Below, one piece after another: positions 1-5,319 of a stretch of 12,619 nucleotides of DNA. The notes below the pieces were generated by a model that saw only the letters and a program-made list of their open reading frames with translations, was not told the origin of the DNA and did not search any database. Origin of the DNA: Gammaproteobacteria bacterium (GTDB lineage: Bacteria; Pseudomonadota; Gammaproteobacteria; Pseudomonadales; Pseudohongiellaceae); assembly GCA_016762975.1 (NCBI GenBank), contig JAESUV010000008.1, forward strand, positions 1 to 12,619, in the 5' to 3' direction. Made by a program: the position numbers and the translations under genes. Each line of letters opens with the position of its first letter. Positions within the stretch are counted from its first letter, which is position 1.

Positions 1-62
1 CTGCCCACCCAACCATTTTATTTTTTTAACCTCTACTCTTACTACTCAAAATCCCAACTCCA
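1..62 (+). repeat. E0: truncated copy of the G-free pyrimidine tract
   Basis: This stretch matches 1763-1825 closely: both contain CTGCCCACCCAA, then CCTCTACTCTTACTA, then CAAAATCCC and ACTC. Positions 4-62 contain no G. It therefore looks like the G-free part of the E1 element cut off at about base 60. The conserved hairpin does not follow; the next bases hold only a small CCTCC/GGAGG inverted repeat. The remainder up to 177 shows no gene or other clear signal. Confidence 0.75.
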
Positions 63-177
63 GCCTCCTGGAGGTCATTGCAGGCTACTGGTAGCTCGCT
101 ACCTAGCATGCAGCGCCCTATTCGTGAGTTATCGGACAGGAGGACTTTGTTCTTAGAAAACACCAGTTCGTTAACCT

Positions 178-1365
178 CTAGCGACTGGGGGCCCAGGAAC
201 CGTGCTCGTCGTAGTTGTAGCTTCGCTCGAAGCCAGCAGATTGCCAAACTGCGTCAAATGCGGGCCTGAGGACCTCGGCTGGATGAACATCCATTGACTC
301 AAGAACGACCTCGGGAATGACAAGTATATTCCGGTCAAACGGGTGCCACTCATCCCGGACGCGCCTGCGTTCTACCGCCATTCTCGCTCCCTTCACACCG
401 AGAAGTGTGAGCATCACGAAGTACGGACCGGGAAGGTCCAAGGCTCTGATGGACTTGGAGATGCCGCTCGTCATCTGAATGACCATTTTCTCATAATAGA
501 GGCTGGCAAGCATGGTGCCATCTTTCTCTTCGGACAGAAGACGACCCAATACCGCTTCAAATACGCCACTCCGAAACACCTGTACATAGCTGTTTGATTT
601 ACCCTCGTGGAGTCCGCCGTGGACCAAGTACCCGTCGAAATTATAACGGCCCCCGTAGCCGGACGCACCCATTGGCTGCAAGTTGCCACGCTGTTCTGCG
701 GCGCGCTCTGGCGCAAGCTGCTCTCCGGCCCCCATGGCACCAGCAGGGACCACATGAAGGACCAATTTGGCGGATTCATCCATGGGCACAGGACAGTCTC
801 CAGCCCCAATGCGCGCCAGTCGATCAACGCGAAAGTCTCTTAACCTCCGAGGTAGTTCCTCTGAGGCCAGGAACGCGGTGCGAATCTCACCAACGTCTAG
901 CCGGTACTTCCCGGCAGAATTTCTCGCATAAAAGCGTGAGCTCTTTTTAAATGTAACCATGTGGGGTGCATTCCAGCTTCGCCTAACACGGAGCGCAATA
1001 ACGGGCGGCGACGTCCCTGCAACGTGTGCGATCTCCAGTTGAATACGTGGAGCGATGGAGCCGCGGGCAATGTTCTCAAGGCGCAGGATTTCCTCATCAA
1101 CACTGATGTTAGGGCAGCCTACAACCTTGCCCGGGCAACCTGTCTTCCTGCCTTCGACGATCGCCTCGCTAATCCCGTAGAGAATGACTCCACCACCGCT
1201 ATTTGCGAAAGCACTGATGTCGGCTAGAAAATCCCTCTTTGCGTTGTCATTTCCTTCTGGCAGGGTCTGTTTATAATCCAAGTGCCGGGATTCCGGAACT
1301 TGACTATCGACCAGCGCCTCAATGTCCTCACTGGTCAGGCTCTTGGGAGCTTGCTCAAACACCAT
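178..1365 (-). CDS. Schlafen AlbA_2-type putative DNA-binding / ATP-binding protein
   Basis: The protein is 395 aa. Residues 25-33 (ESRHLDYKQ) and 51-65 (SAFANSGGGVILYGI) are hallmark motifs of the Schlafen AlbA_2 domain (Pfam PF04326), often annotated as a putative DNA-binding or ATP-binding domain. That domain covers roughly residues 12-150. The rest, about 160-395, has no domain I can name but resembles the C-terminal half of other roughly 400-aa AlbA_2 proteins. No signal peptide or membrane segment is visible, so it is probably cytoplasmic. The start is supported by GAAGGA six bases before ATG on the minus strand. It stands alone: upstream is a repeat-rich gap and downstream the E0 repeat fragment. 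AlbA_2 proteins are common in mobile DNA and defence-rich regions. A regulatory or defence role is possible here but is inferred. Confidence 0.85.
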   Translation of the reverse strand: MVFEQAPKSLTSEDIEALVDSQVPESRHLDYKQTLPEGNDNAKRDFLADISAFANSGGGVILYGISEAIVEGRKTGCPGKVVGCPNISVDEEILRLENIARGSIAPRIQLEIAHVAGTSPPVIALRVRRSWNAPHMVTFKKSSRFYARNSAGKYRLDVGEIRTAFLASEELPRRLRDFRVDRLARIGAGDCPVPMDESAKLVLHVVPAGAMGAGEQLAPERAAEQRGNLQPMGASGYGGRYNFDGYLVHGGLHEGKSNSYVQVFRSGVFEAVLGRLLSEEKDGTMLASLYYEKMVIQMTSGISKSIRALDLPGPYFVMLTLLGVKGARMAVERRRVRDEWHPFDRNILVIPEVVLESMDVHPAEVLRPAFDAVWQSAGFERSYNYDEHGSWAPSR

Positions 1366-1405
1366 TTTTCATCCTTCGTTACCCTGCAACATAGCGAGCG
1401 GGTCT

Positions 1406-1480
1406 GACAGTGGCCTCGATGCCCTAGCGCCATTCCCGTCCGCAGGGGAAGGCTACTAAGGATTTACTCGACAGTGGCCT
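1406..1480. repeat. 11-bp direct repeat pair GACAGTGGCCT upstream of the AlbA_2 gene
   Basis: GACAGTGGCCT occurs at 1406-1416 and 1470-1480, 64 bp apart, with a further TCGACAGG at about 1494. It lies 40-115 bp upstream of the minus-strand AlbA_2 gene, so it could be an operator pair or a transposon scar. Between here and 2262 there is no convincing gene. The gap also holds a small hairpin followed by five T (ACCTG/CAGGT, 1549-1566), which resembles a weak terminator on the plus strand. Confidence 0.45.
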
Positions 1481-1604
1481 AACTCGACAGGCTGCTCAAG
1501 AGAGATGTCCACACCGTTTTCCCTGGAGCTCCCGTGACGGAGCACCGGACCTGCCAACAGGTTTTTAGCGCCATGCAAAGAACTCTGAACTCAAAAAACG
1601 TAAA

Positions 1605-1698
1605 GCAGGTCCCCGGTTTACATTCACTCTTCCCGATCACCACTCAACCTTCTGTCAAACAGGTCCCCGGTCCAAAACGTCAACAACGTCCCCGGTTT
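1605..1698 (+). repeat. Three copies of a GTCCCCGGT motif with flanking inverted repeats
   Basis: AGGTCCCCGGTTT (about 1608-1619), AGGTCCCCGGTCC (1661-1673) and CGTCCCCGGTTTGG (1687-1700) are three similar units in under 100 bp. The first is bracketed by GTAAA and TTTAC. The second and third together form GGTCCAAA/TTTGGACC, an 8-bp inverted repeat. Clusters of short GC-rich units with foldback potential resemble REP-like sequences that accompany Y1 (RAYT) transposases, but no such transposase is present. The cluster immediately precedes element E1 and may be part of its 5' region. Confidence 0.5.
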
Positions 1699-1762
1699 GG
1701 ACCGACCTCCACGCCGCAGCCCTTTGCAACCATCCCGCCATCCCCCTCCCCTTTTTTTTCGC

Positions 1763-1993
1763 CTGCCCACCCAATCCTTTTCTTTTTACCTCTACTCTTA
1801 CTATTTCTAATCAAAATCCCTACTCTCTTTATTTCCATTTTCACACTATATTCTTCCATCCATATCTTTCTCTCCACCCCACCCCTACCCCCTTATTCTT
1901 TCTCCTTCCCGACTACCCTCTCTCTTCTTCGTTGGGAGAGGGTAGTCGGGAAGGAGAAGTACGCTTCGCGCGCCGGGGGTAGGGGTGAGGTGG
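1763..1993 (+). ncRNA. E1: G-free tract plus compound hairpin (structured repeat element, copy 1)
   Basis: Positions 1766-1910 contain no G at all (145 nt). The tract runs into a perfect 23-bp stem, 1900-1922 with 1936-1958, closed by a 13-nt loop ending TCGTTGG. An outer stem pairs 1874-1892 with 1975-1993 (19 bp, one mismatch), separated from the inner stem by bulges of 7 and 16 nt. The inner right arm starts GAGAGGGTAGT, as in E2 and E3. Whether it works as RNA, as single-stranded DNA or as a terminator-like signal is unknown; the ncRNA label is a working choice. The open frame across it (from 1534) encodes only Ser/Pro/Phe/Leu-rich low-complexity sequence and is not a gene. Confidence 0.7.
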
Positions 1994-2007
1994 AATCCCT
2001 GAATTAC

Positions 2008-2106
2008 GCCGTAATTACGGCACATTGATTTCTCCGAAGGCGACACTTAGAACGTAGGCAGGTAGCACTTCCGGGTGTACACCATCTAGTCACACCTTCT
2101 GGTGTG
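2008..2106. repeat. Cluster of three short palindromes
   Basis: GCCGTAATTACGGC (2008-2021) is a perfect 14-bp palindrome. GGTGTACACC (2074-2083) is a perfect 10-bp palindrome. CACACC TTCT GGTGTG (2091-2106) is a 6-bp stem with a 4-nt loop. They sit between E1 and the toxin-antitoxin genes and could be operators or recombination sites. No T-run follows any of them. Confidence 0.5.
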
Positions 2107-2123
2107 TTTAGAACCGGTCCGTA

Positions 2124-2181
2124 CCCCCGTAAAAGTCAGCCGGCTAACGGCCTCATTGCCGCCAGGAGTTAGCCGGCTAAC
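2124..2181 (+). repeat. Two copies of palindrome GTTAGCCGGCTAAC, 5' of the toxin-antitoxin genes
   Basis: GTCAGCCGGCTAAC (2135-2148, one base off the palindrome) and GTTAGCCGGCTAAC (2168-2181, perfect) lie 33 bp apart. GGC and GCC between them extend the pairing, and CCCCCG (2124-2129) faces CGGGGG (2190-2195), so the whole segment can fold back. The first copy shares the context CCCCCGYAAAAGTYAGCC with a third copy at 3848-3875. The site is 80-125 bp upstream of the 2262 gene, where an autoregulatory operator would be expected, but a recombination site is equally possible. Confidence 0.65.
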
Positions 2182-2261
2182 CGCGACTCGCGGGGGCTCA
2201 AGAAGGACGTCCGGACAAGTCTCGAAAGCGCCGAGATTCAGAACCATGCTAGTATTTACGT

Positions 2262-2480
2262 GTGACCCGTGAAGAGCGAAAACACCAAAGAGCCTCTTGG
2301 CCCGTTCGTCGTTTTCGCCTGGGCGAAGAGCCAGTCGTTGACTCCTACGTGTCTCTAACCCCCGAAGAGCGAGTCACCGTAGCCTGGGAACTTTCACGCA
2401 GAGCATGCCACATTGCTCGCATGCCAACAGCAGAATACACCCGCGCAACCATGCCTGGTATCTTGCGTCGAATTGCATGA
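2262..2480 (+). CDS. Small antitoxin-like protein paired with a nucleotidyltransferase
   Basis: This is a 72-aa protein. Residues 14-25 (PVRRFRLGEEPV) followed by a segment SLTPEERVTVAWELSRRA match the pattern of a small protein commonly encoded just upstream of MNT-like nucleotidyltransferases. It has no DNA-binding motif I can identify. The start used is GTG at 2262; an ATG at 2245 lies in another frame and stops early, and no strong ribosome site is visible. Its TGA overlaps the next gene's ATG (ATGA, 2477-2480), which implies translational coupling. By family context it is the likely antitoxin or partner of the downstream gene. That function is inferred, not seen. Confidence 0.7.
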   Translation: MTREERKHQRASWPVRRFRLGEEPVVDSYVSLTPEERVTVAWELSRRACHIARMPTAEYTRATMPGILRRIA

Positions 2481-2940
2481 CCGAGATACCTGAAGATTTC
2501 GTAGATCTAATTCGGTGTCTGCGCGAGACCCACAGTGATTTTGCTGTGGTTGGCGCGTACGCTCTCGCGTTTCACGGCCATCCGAGGGCCACCCAAGACA
2601 TCGATATTTGGATTAGACCCGACCCAGACAATGCAAAGAAAGTCTTTCGCGCCCTTGAAGACTTTGGGGCGCCTCTTCGCCTGCACGGAGTGAACGTTAA
2701 GGACTTTGCTCAGCCGGGAAACGTCTACCAGATTGGATTGCCACCAATCCGCATCGACGTTCTGACGGCCTTGCCTTCGAAGACGCGGCGGAAGGGTTTG
2801 TCCGAGGTCGCCTCGGAGGCGAAGACGTTCTCTACATCGGAATTCGGGAACAAATCATCAACAAACGTGCGGCCGGGCGCCTCAAAGACCTTGCCGACGT
2901 GGAAGCTCTCGAAGCGATCCTCAAGGGTGAGGAGCCCTGA
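2477..2940 (+). pseudogene. Nucleotidyltransferase toxin (MNT/AbiEii-like), frameshifted
   Basis: From ATG 2477 the frame encodes FAVVGAYALAFHGHPRATQD then IDIWI, the nucleotidyltransferase-fold signature (G-x-A, HG, R-x-T-x-D-I-D) of MNT or AbiEii/DUF6036-type toxins. The homologous reading is lost at about 2764. The -1 frame resumes with DGLAFEDAAEGF, then VLYIGIREQIINKRAAGR and KDLADVEALEAIL, ending at TGA 2938-2940. The family pattern at the junction is D-V-L-T-A-I-D-G-L. The sequence here reads GACGTTCTGACGGCC; inserting 10 bases (a repeat of TGACGGCC plus AT) restores exactly that pattern. A 10-bp slippage deletion between direct repeats is therefore a likely cause. A sequencing error cannot be excluded. 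Both halves are otherwise intact, so the break is recent. Confidence 0.8.
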
Positions 2941-3116
2941 AGTCGAGATCAACTCGCCCGCGTTCGCCATGCTAGGACGGCGCTTCTGCCCGACAGGGAG
3001 CGTAACTACGGCGCACTCACGAGTCTCGCTGATCGTGCCATCGACACGCGGCTCACCGCCGAGCGGTGACCCACCCTCCTAATACTTCGCTGGAGTGTGG
3101 CCACGCATCCACCCCA

Positions 3117-3338
3117 GTAGCGCTTAAGCGGTTGGCCGATTATAGCCCGAAGAGCCGCTTCGATCGCGCTAACTGCGACTTGGGACGCATTCTCAAAACT
3201 GAGTTCGTTCTTCAGTACATGTCGGAGACCAATCTGCGCAGGCGCATCCACTATTCCAGGAAACATCGACGAATTGCCCATTCCTGGGCAACAGTTGCTC
3301 TATCTTGGGCGTGTATTTCGACTAAGGCTATGTCGTGA
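3117..3338 (+). pseudogene. Tn3-family transposase (TnpA) remnant, C-terminal region
   Basis: In one frame the sequence reads ALKRLADYSPKSRFDRA, then DLGRILKTEFVLQYMSE and TNLRRRI. This matches the Tn3 TnpA DDE-domain segment of the type LxRLxxYSRxN...ELGRxxRTxFLLxYxxDxxLRRR. After RRRIH the similarity to the expected N-K-x-E segment disappears and the frame ends at about 3338. Intact TnpA is nearly 1000 aa, so this is about 7% of it. No 38-bp Tn3 inverted repeats or resolvase gene are visible. The remnant shows that a Tn3-type transposon once inserted nearby and may explain how accessory genes arrived. Confidence 0.75.
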
Positions 3339-3340
3339 TT

Positions 3341-3410
3341 GAAATTGCTCATCTATGCCAGCTGCTTAACTGTGTGTCGCGACTTCGTAGGCTTGGTATA
3401 GAAATTGCTC
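3341..3410 (+). repeat. GAAATTGCTC direct repeat, 60 bp apart, upstream of the peptide gene
   Basis: GAAATTGCTC occurs at 3341-3350 and 3401-3410, exactly 60 bp start to start, with similar flanks (ATTGAAATTGCTCATC and ATAGAAATTGCTCTTC). The second copy is 65 bp before the start of the double-glycine peptide gene, so the pair may bind a regulator of that gene. No textbook -35/-10 promoter stands out here. Confidence 0.45.
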
Positions 3411-3474
3411 TTCAAGCTGTCGTTCGCAATTTTTGTGATCGACACGAGAACAACAGAGAGTGAGATTAATACCT

Positions 3475-3699
3475 ATGTCAAAAGAACTCCAAATGAGCAT
3501 CATCAAAAAAATTCAATCAGCCGGTGGAGATACCGCAGTAGAGACCTTTCTCTCCTCAGAAGGGCAGGACTTGCCTGCTATAAAGCTCACAGACAAAGAA
3601 CTAGAGATCCTCGGTGGCGGTGGATTCTGGAGTAATATTGGTGACGGGTTTGCTGGAGCCTGGGATATCATCAGCAACGGTCACTGGGAAAACGAATAG
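3475..3699 (+). CDS. Putative bacteriocin/RiPP precursor with double-glycine leader
   Basis: This is a 74-aa peptide. Residues 1-48 look like a leader: basic and polar at the start (KKIQSAGG), then acidic and amphipathic, ending LTDKELEILGG at residues 38-48. This is the double-glycine form cleaved by C39-peptidase ABC exporters. The rest begins GGFWSNIGDGFAGAW and continues to a WENE end: 26 residues, rich in Gly, Trp and Phe, with no Cys. ATG 3475 is preceded by GAGAGTGAG at a good distance; an in-frame GTG at 3460 would overlap that ribosome site. No immunity gene, modification enzyme or C39 exporter is visible within the window, so it is an orphan here. The function is inferred from the leader alone, and the core could instead be an antitoxin-like or signalling peptide. 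Confidence 0.65.
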   Translation: MSKELQMSIIKKIQSAGGDTAVETFLSSEGQDLPAIKLTDKELEILGGGGFWSNIGDGFAGAWDIISNGHWENE

Positions 3700-3766
3700 G
3701 TATAGGTAGCTGCCGACAAACGGGGAGGACCGGGCATAGTCATGTAATCTCCTACAGTTTGCGTAT

Positions 3767-3837
3767 CATCGATATTTTGACTAGACCCGGTCCCGACAAT
3801 GCAAAGAAAGTCTTTCGCGCCCTTGAAGACTTTGAGG
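3767..3837 (+). pseudogene. Duplicated 71-bp fragment of the nucleotidyltransferase toxin gene
   Basis: This segment repeats 2599-2668, with a run of about 40 identical bases covering the codons for DNAKKVFRALEDF. The upstream end still reads IDI at the catalytic Asp region, then diverges. Only this scrap of the toxin gene is present. It is followed after about 10 bp by the palindromic repeat at 3848-3875, whereas the fuller toxin gene has the same repeat in front of it. It is best read as a leftover of a second toxin copy or of a recombination event. Confidence 0.85.
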
Positions 3838-3847
3838 TACGGACCGG

Positions 3848-3875
3848 CCCCCGCAAAAGTTAGCCGGCTAACCGC
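3848..3875 (+). repeat. Third copy of the CCCCCGYAAAAGTYAGCC palindromic repeat
   Basis: GTTAGCCGGCTAAC (3859-3872) with the same preceding CCCCCGCAAAAG context as at 2124. The 11 bp just before it, GTACGGACCGG (3837-3847), is the reverse complement of the 11 bp before the first copy (CCGGTCCGTAC, 2114-2124). The palindrome lies 10 bp downstream of the stop of the minus-strand antitoxin gene. Together with the copy at 2124 it brackets a 1.75-kb block in direct orientation. Confidence 0.7.
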
Positions 3876-3881
3876 CCCAGG

Positions 3882-4136
3882 CTACGCTTTTGCCTGCTTG
3901 TCCCGAAAGCGATCAGCAGCCTCATCACTGGCGCGCTTCACGTCGTCGTAGTCGACAAGCTCGGCACTGCCGTCTTTGATGGACGCCATGCGAAGACGTA
4001 GCTCTGCATTGACGACCGCTTGCGATTCACCGTCATCCTCGAACTCGTCCGCGAAGCTGCCGATAATCTTGTCAGCAACAAGGCGCCTATCCTCCCCGGG
4101 GAGCGCTAAGACCTGTTCGAGAAGTGCCGGTTCCAT
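3882..4136 (-). CDS. Addiction-module antitoxin (PF09720-like), orphan
   Basis: This is an 84-aa acidic protein. Its start, MEPALLEQVLALPGEDRRLV, matches the N-terminal helix pattern of the putative addiction-module component family (TIGR02574/PF09720, about 70-85 aa; typical LLEEALxLPxxERxxLAxxLLxSL). These antitoxins normally precede a RelE/ParE-type toxin gene. Here the stop is followed by the palindromic repeat and the toxin scrap, and no RelE/ParE frame exists downstream on this strand, so the toxin is missing. A GAAGG lies almost against the ATG, closer than ideal, so the start is supported mainly by family length. It may persist as an anti-addiction antitoxin or as a decaying remnant. 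Confidence 0.75.
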   Translation of the reverse strand: MEPALLEQVLALPGEDRRLVADKIIGSFADEFEDDGESQAVVNAELRLRMASIKDGSAELVDYDDVKRASDEAADRFRDKQAKA

Positions 4137-4177
4137 CCTTCTATCTTACCGTATCGTGCAGCGCCGTCGTTACCTTT

Positions 4178-4252
4178 CGAAAATCAGGCATAGAAAAAAC
4201 GGTCAAACCCAGGACGGGCCGCCTGCTAAGACAAAGTCGAAACGCAGGCATA
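4178..4252 (-). repeat. CGAAA-N2-CAGGCATA direct repeat, 60 bp apart
   Basis: CGAAAATCAGGCATA (4178-4192) and CGAAACGCAGGCATA (4238-4252) differ at two bases and are exactly 60 bp apart. They lie 40-115 bp upstream of the minus-strand antitoxin gene and could be its operator sites. From 4137 to the E2 element at 4447 I see no gene; CTGAC/GTCAG at about 4353-4375 can form a small hairpin. Confidence 0.4.
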
Positions 4253-4446
4253 CCCTGACAGAAGAGGACGCTTCGTCGAGCCCTCTCAGGCGTTATCCTG
4301 GAAAACTTTTAGAGGTGCTGACTGTACACTGATGGGTGCGTCACTCGACGTGACTGACGGGGGTCCATCGGTCAGCAACCCCTCCCCACCCTCCTCCTCT
4401 CGGGCTAATTCTCAAGGCTTTCCCCCTCTTACGAGATGGAAAGCCG

Positions 4447-4680
4447 GTACCTTACCCCGGCGAAAAACCCCCTTCCTCTTCTACCTAACTACCCTCTCCC
4501 AACGAGTTGTAGAGAAGGTAGTTAGGTAGAAGAGGAAGGGGGGGTGGGGAAGGTACAGGTATAAAGTGTATGAATGGAAGAAAATGAAAAGAGAGGAGGA
4601 GGGATGAGTGAGGAATAGGAGGAGAAGAAATAGTAGAGAAAATGGTGTTGCTATTGGAAGAGAGAAAAATGGTGAGGCGG
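4447..4680 (-). ncRNA. E2: structured repeat element, copy 2
   Basis: Minus-strand copy of the E family. The inner stem pairs 4468-4498 with 4512-4542, 31 bp with one mismatch, around a 13-nt loop (4499-4511) that reads ...TCGTTGG on the element strand. An outer stem pairs 4447-4458 with 4546-4556 (GTACCTT and CCCC with GGGG and AAGGTAC). The G-free tract lies upstream on the minus strand: 4557-4650 on the plus strand has no C (94 nt) and the next C is single. The inner right arm again begins GAGAGGGTAGT and then differs from E1, with matching changes on the other arm. The low-complexity frames through it are not genes. Confidence 0.7.
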
Positions 4681-4854
4681 GCGGTTGAGGTTGGGGAAAA
4701 GTGTGAGTGAAATGCGGAGGTTGATAGGCCGGCAAAGTGACTGGATGGGCTATGTGTTGGCGTGGAAAAGAAGCGGCGGCGGCTAGCGAAGGCGAAACGT
4801 TGCGGGCGAGTCAGGGCATATCGGGCGGTCGTCGAGTCGGCGTGTTTGACGCCC

Positions 4855-5027
4855 CTGAAAAAAGGATACCGGGTATCCTTTTGGGGGTGAGGGTGGAGGT
4901 TTTCTAGGAAGACAAAACCCTTCTTTAGGGGGTGGAAGGGCAAAGTCTTCCACCCCTACCCTCGATGCCTCGCCCCTCCACCCCTTCTTTCTCGGGGTAA
5001 AAACCCCACGGTGTGGGGATTTTACCC
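4855..5027. repeat. Run of four further hairpins between E2 and E3
   Basis: AAAAGGATAC CGG GTATCCTTTT (about 4859-4881); GGTTTT/AAAACC (about 4897-4918); GGGGTGGAAG with CTTCCACCCC around an 8-nt loop (4929-4956); and GGGTAAAA-A-CCCCAC GGT GTGGGG-A-TTTTACCC (4995-5027). Each is a perfect or nearly perfect foldback. No gene fits this stretch. The repeated CTTCCACCCC/CCTCCACCCC units suggest local duplication. Together with E2 and E3 they make 4440-5300 an almost continuous structured region. Confidence 0.65.
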
Positions 5028-5300
5028 TTCCACCCCTCCGGGGACGTTTAGGGGTACCTATGCCTCCCCACTACCCTCTCTCAACGAATGAAACGAGAGG
5101 ATAGTGGGGAGGCATAGGTACAGGTAGGGGAGTGGAAGGGTATTGGGATAAACTGGAAGTAGAAAAAAGAGGAAATAGTGGAGTAGAAAAGGGGGGATGA
5201 AAAACTGGAAGATGAATAATTAGTAATGATTGAAAGTAGGAAAAGTGCGGCTGTAAGTGTGAGTGTTGGCTGGGTAAGAGCGGGAGAAATGGCGGAAAGA
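5025..5300 (-). ncRNA. E3: structured repeat element, copy 3
   Basis: Minus-strand copy of the E family. The inner stem pairs 5054-5080 with 5095-5121, 27 bp with one mismatch, around a 14-nt loop that ends TCGTTGA on the element strand. The outer stem pairs 5025-5037 (CCCTTCCACCCCT) with 5126-5140. Upstream on the element strand is a G-poor tract: plus-strand 5122-5247 has only two C in 126 nt. The right arm starts GAGAGGGTAGT as in E1 and E2. GC-rich DNA upstream of E2 (4763-4809) and of E3 (5390-5431) is also related (GCGAAACGTTG against GCGAAAACGTTGG), so the repeat unit is longer than the hairpin and tract. Confidence 0.7.
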
Positions 5301-5319
5301 AAGTGAGACAAAACTGGGG

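Noticed and set aside
1534..2028. Open frame of 164 codons on the plus strand
   Set aside because: It reads through the G-free tract and hairpin of E1; its Ser/Pro/Phe/Leu-rich product is what any G-free DNA would give.
2944..3069. Open stretch after the toxin stop, same frame, about 40 codons (RDQLARVRHARTALLPDRER...)
   Set aside because: It has protein-like composition but no start codon, ribosome site or family match; a readthrough tail of the toxin is possible but unsupported.
3006..3281. Minus-strand frame of 91 codons opposite the transposase remnant
   Set aside because: The plus strand gives a recognisable Tn3 TnpA segment, so this is its shadow.
4481..4943. Two open frames on the minus strand (84 and 152 codons)
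   Set aside because: They are low-complexity translations of the E2 tract and hairpin, with no ribosome site and no family match.
1763..5300. Retron or diversity-generating retroelement as the source of the E hairpins
   Set aside because: No reverse transcriptase gene is visible in the window and the hairpins lack the paired msr/msd layout.
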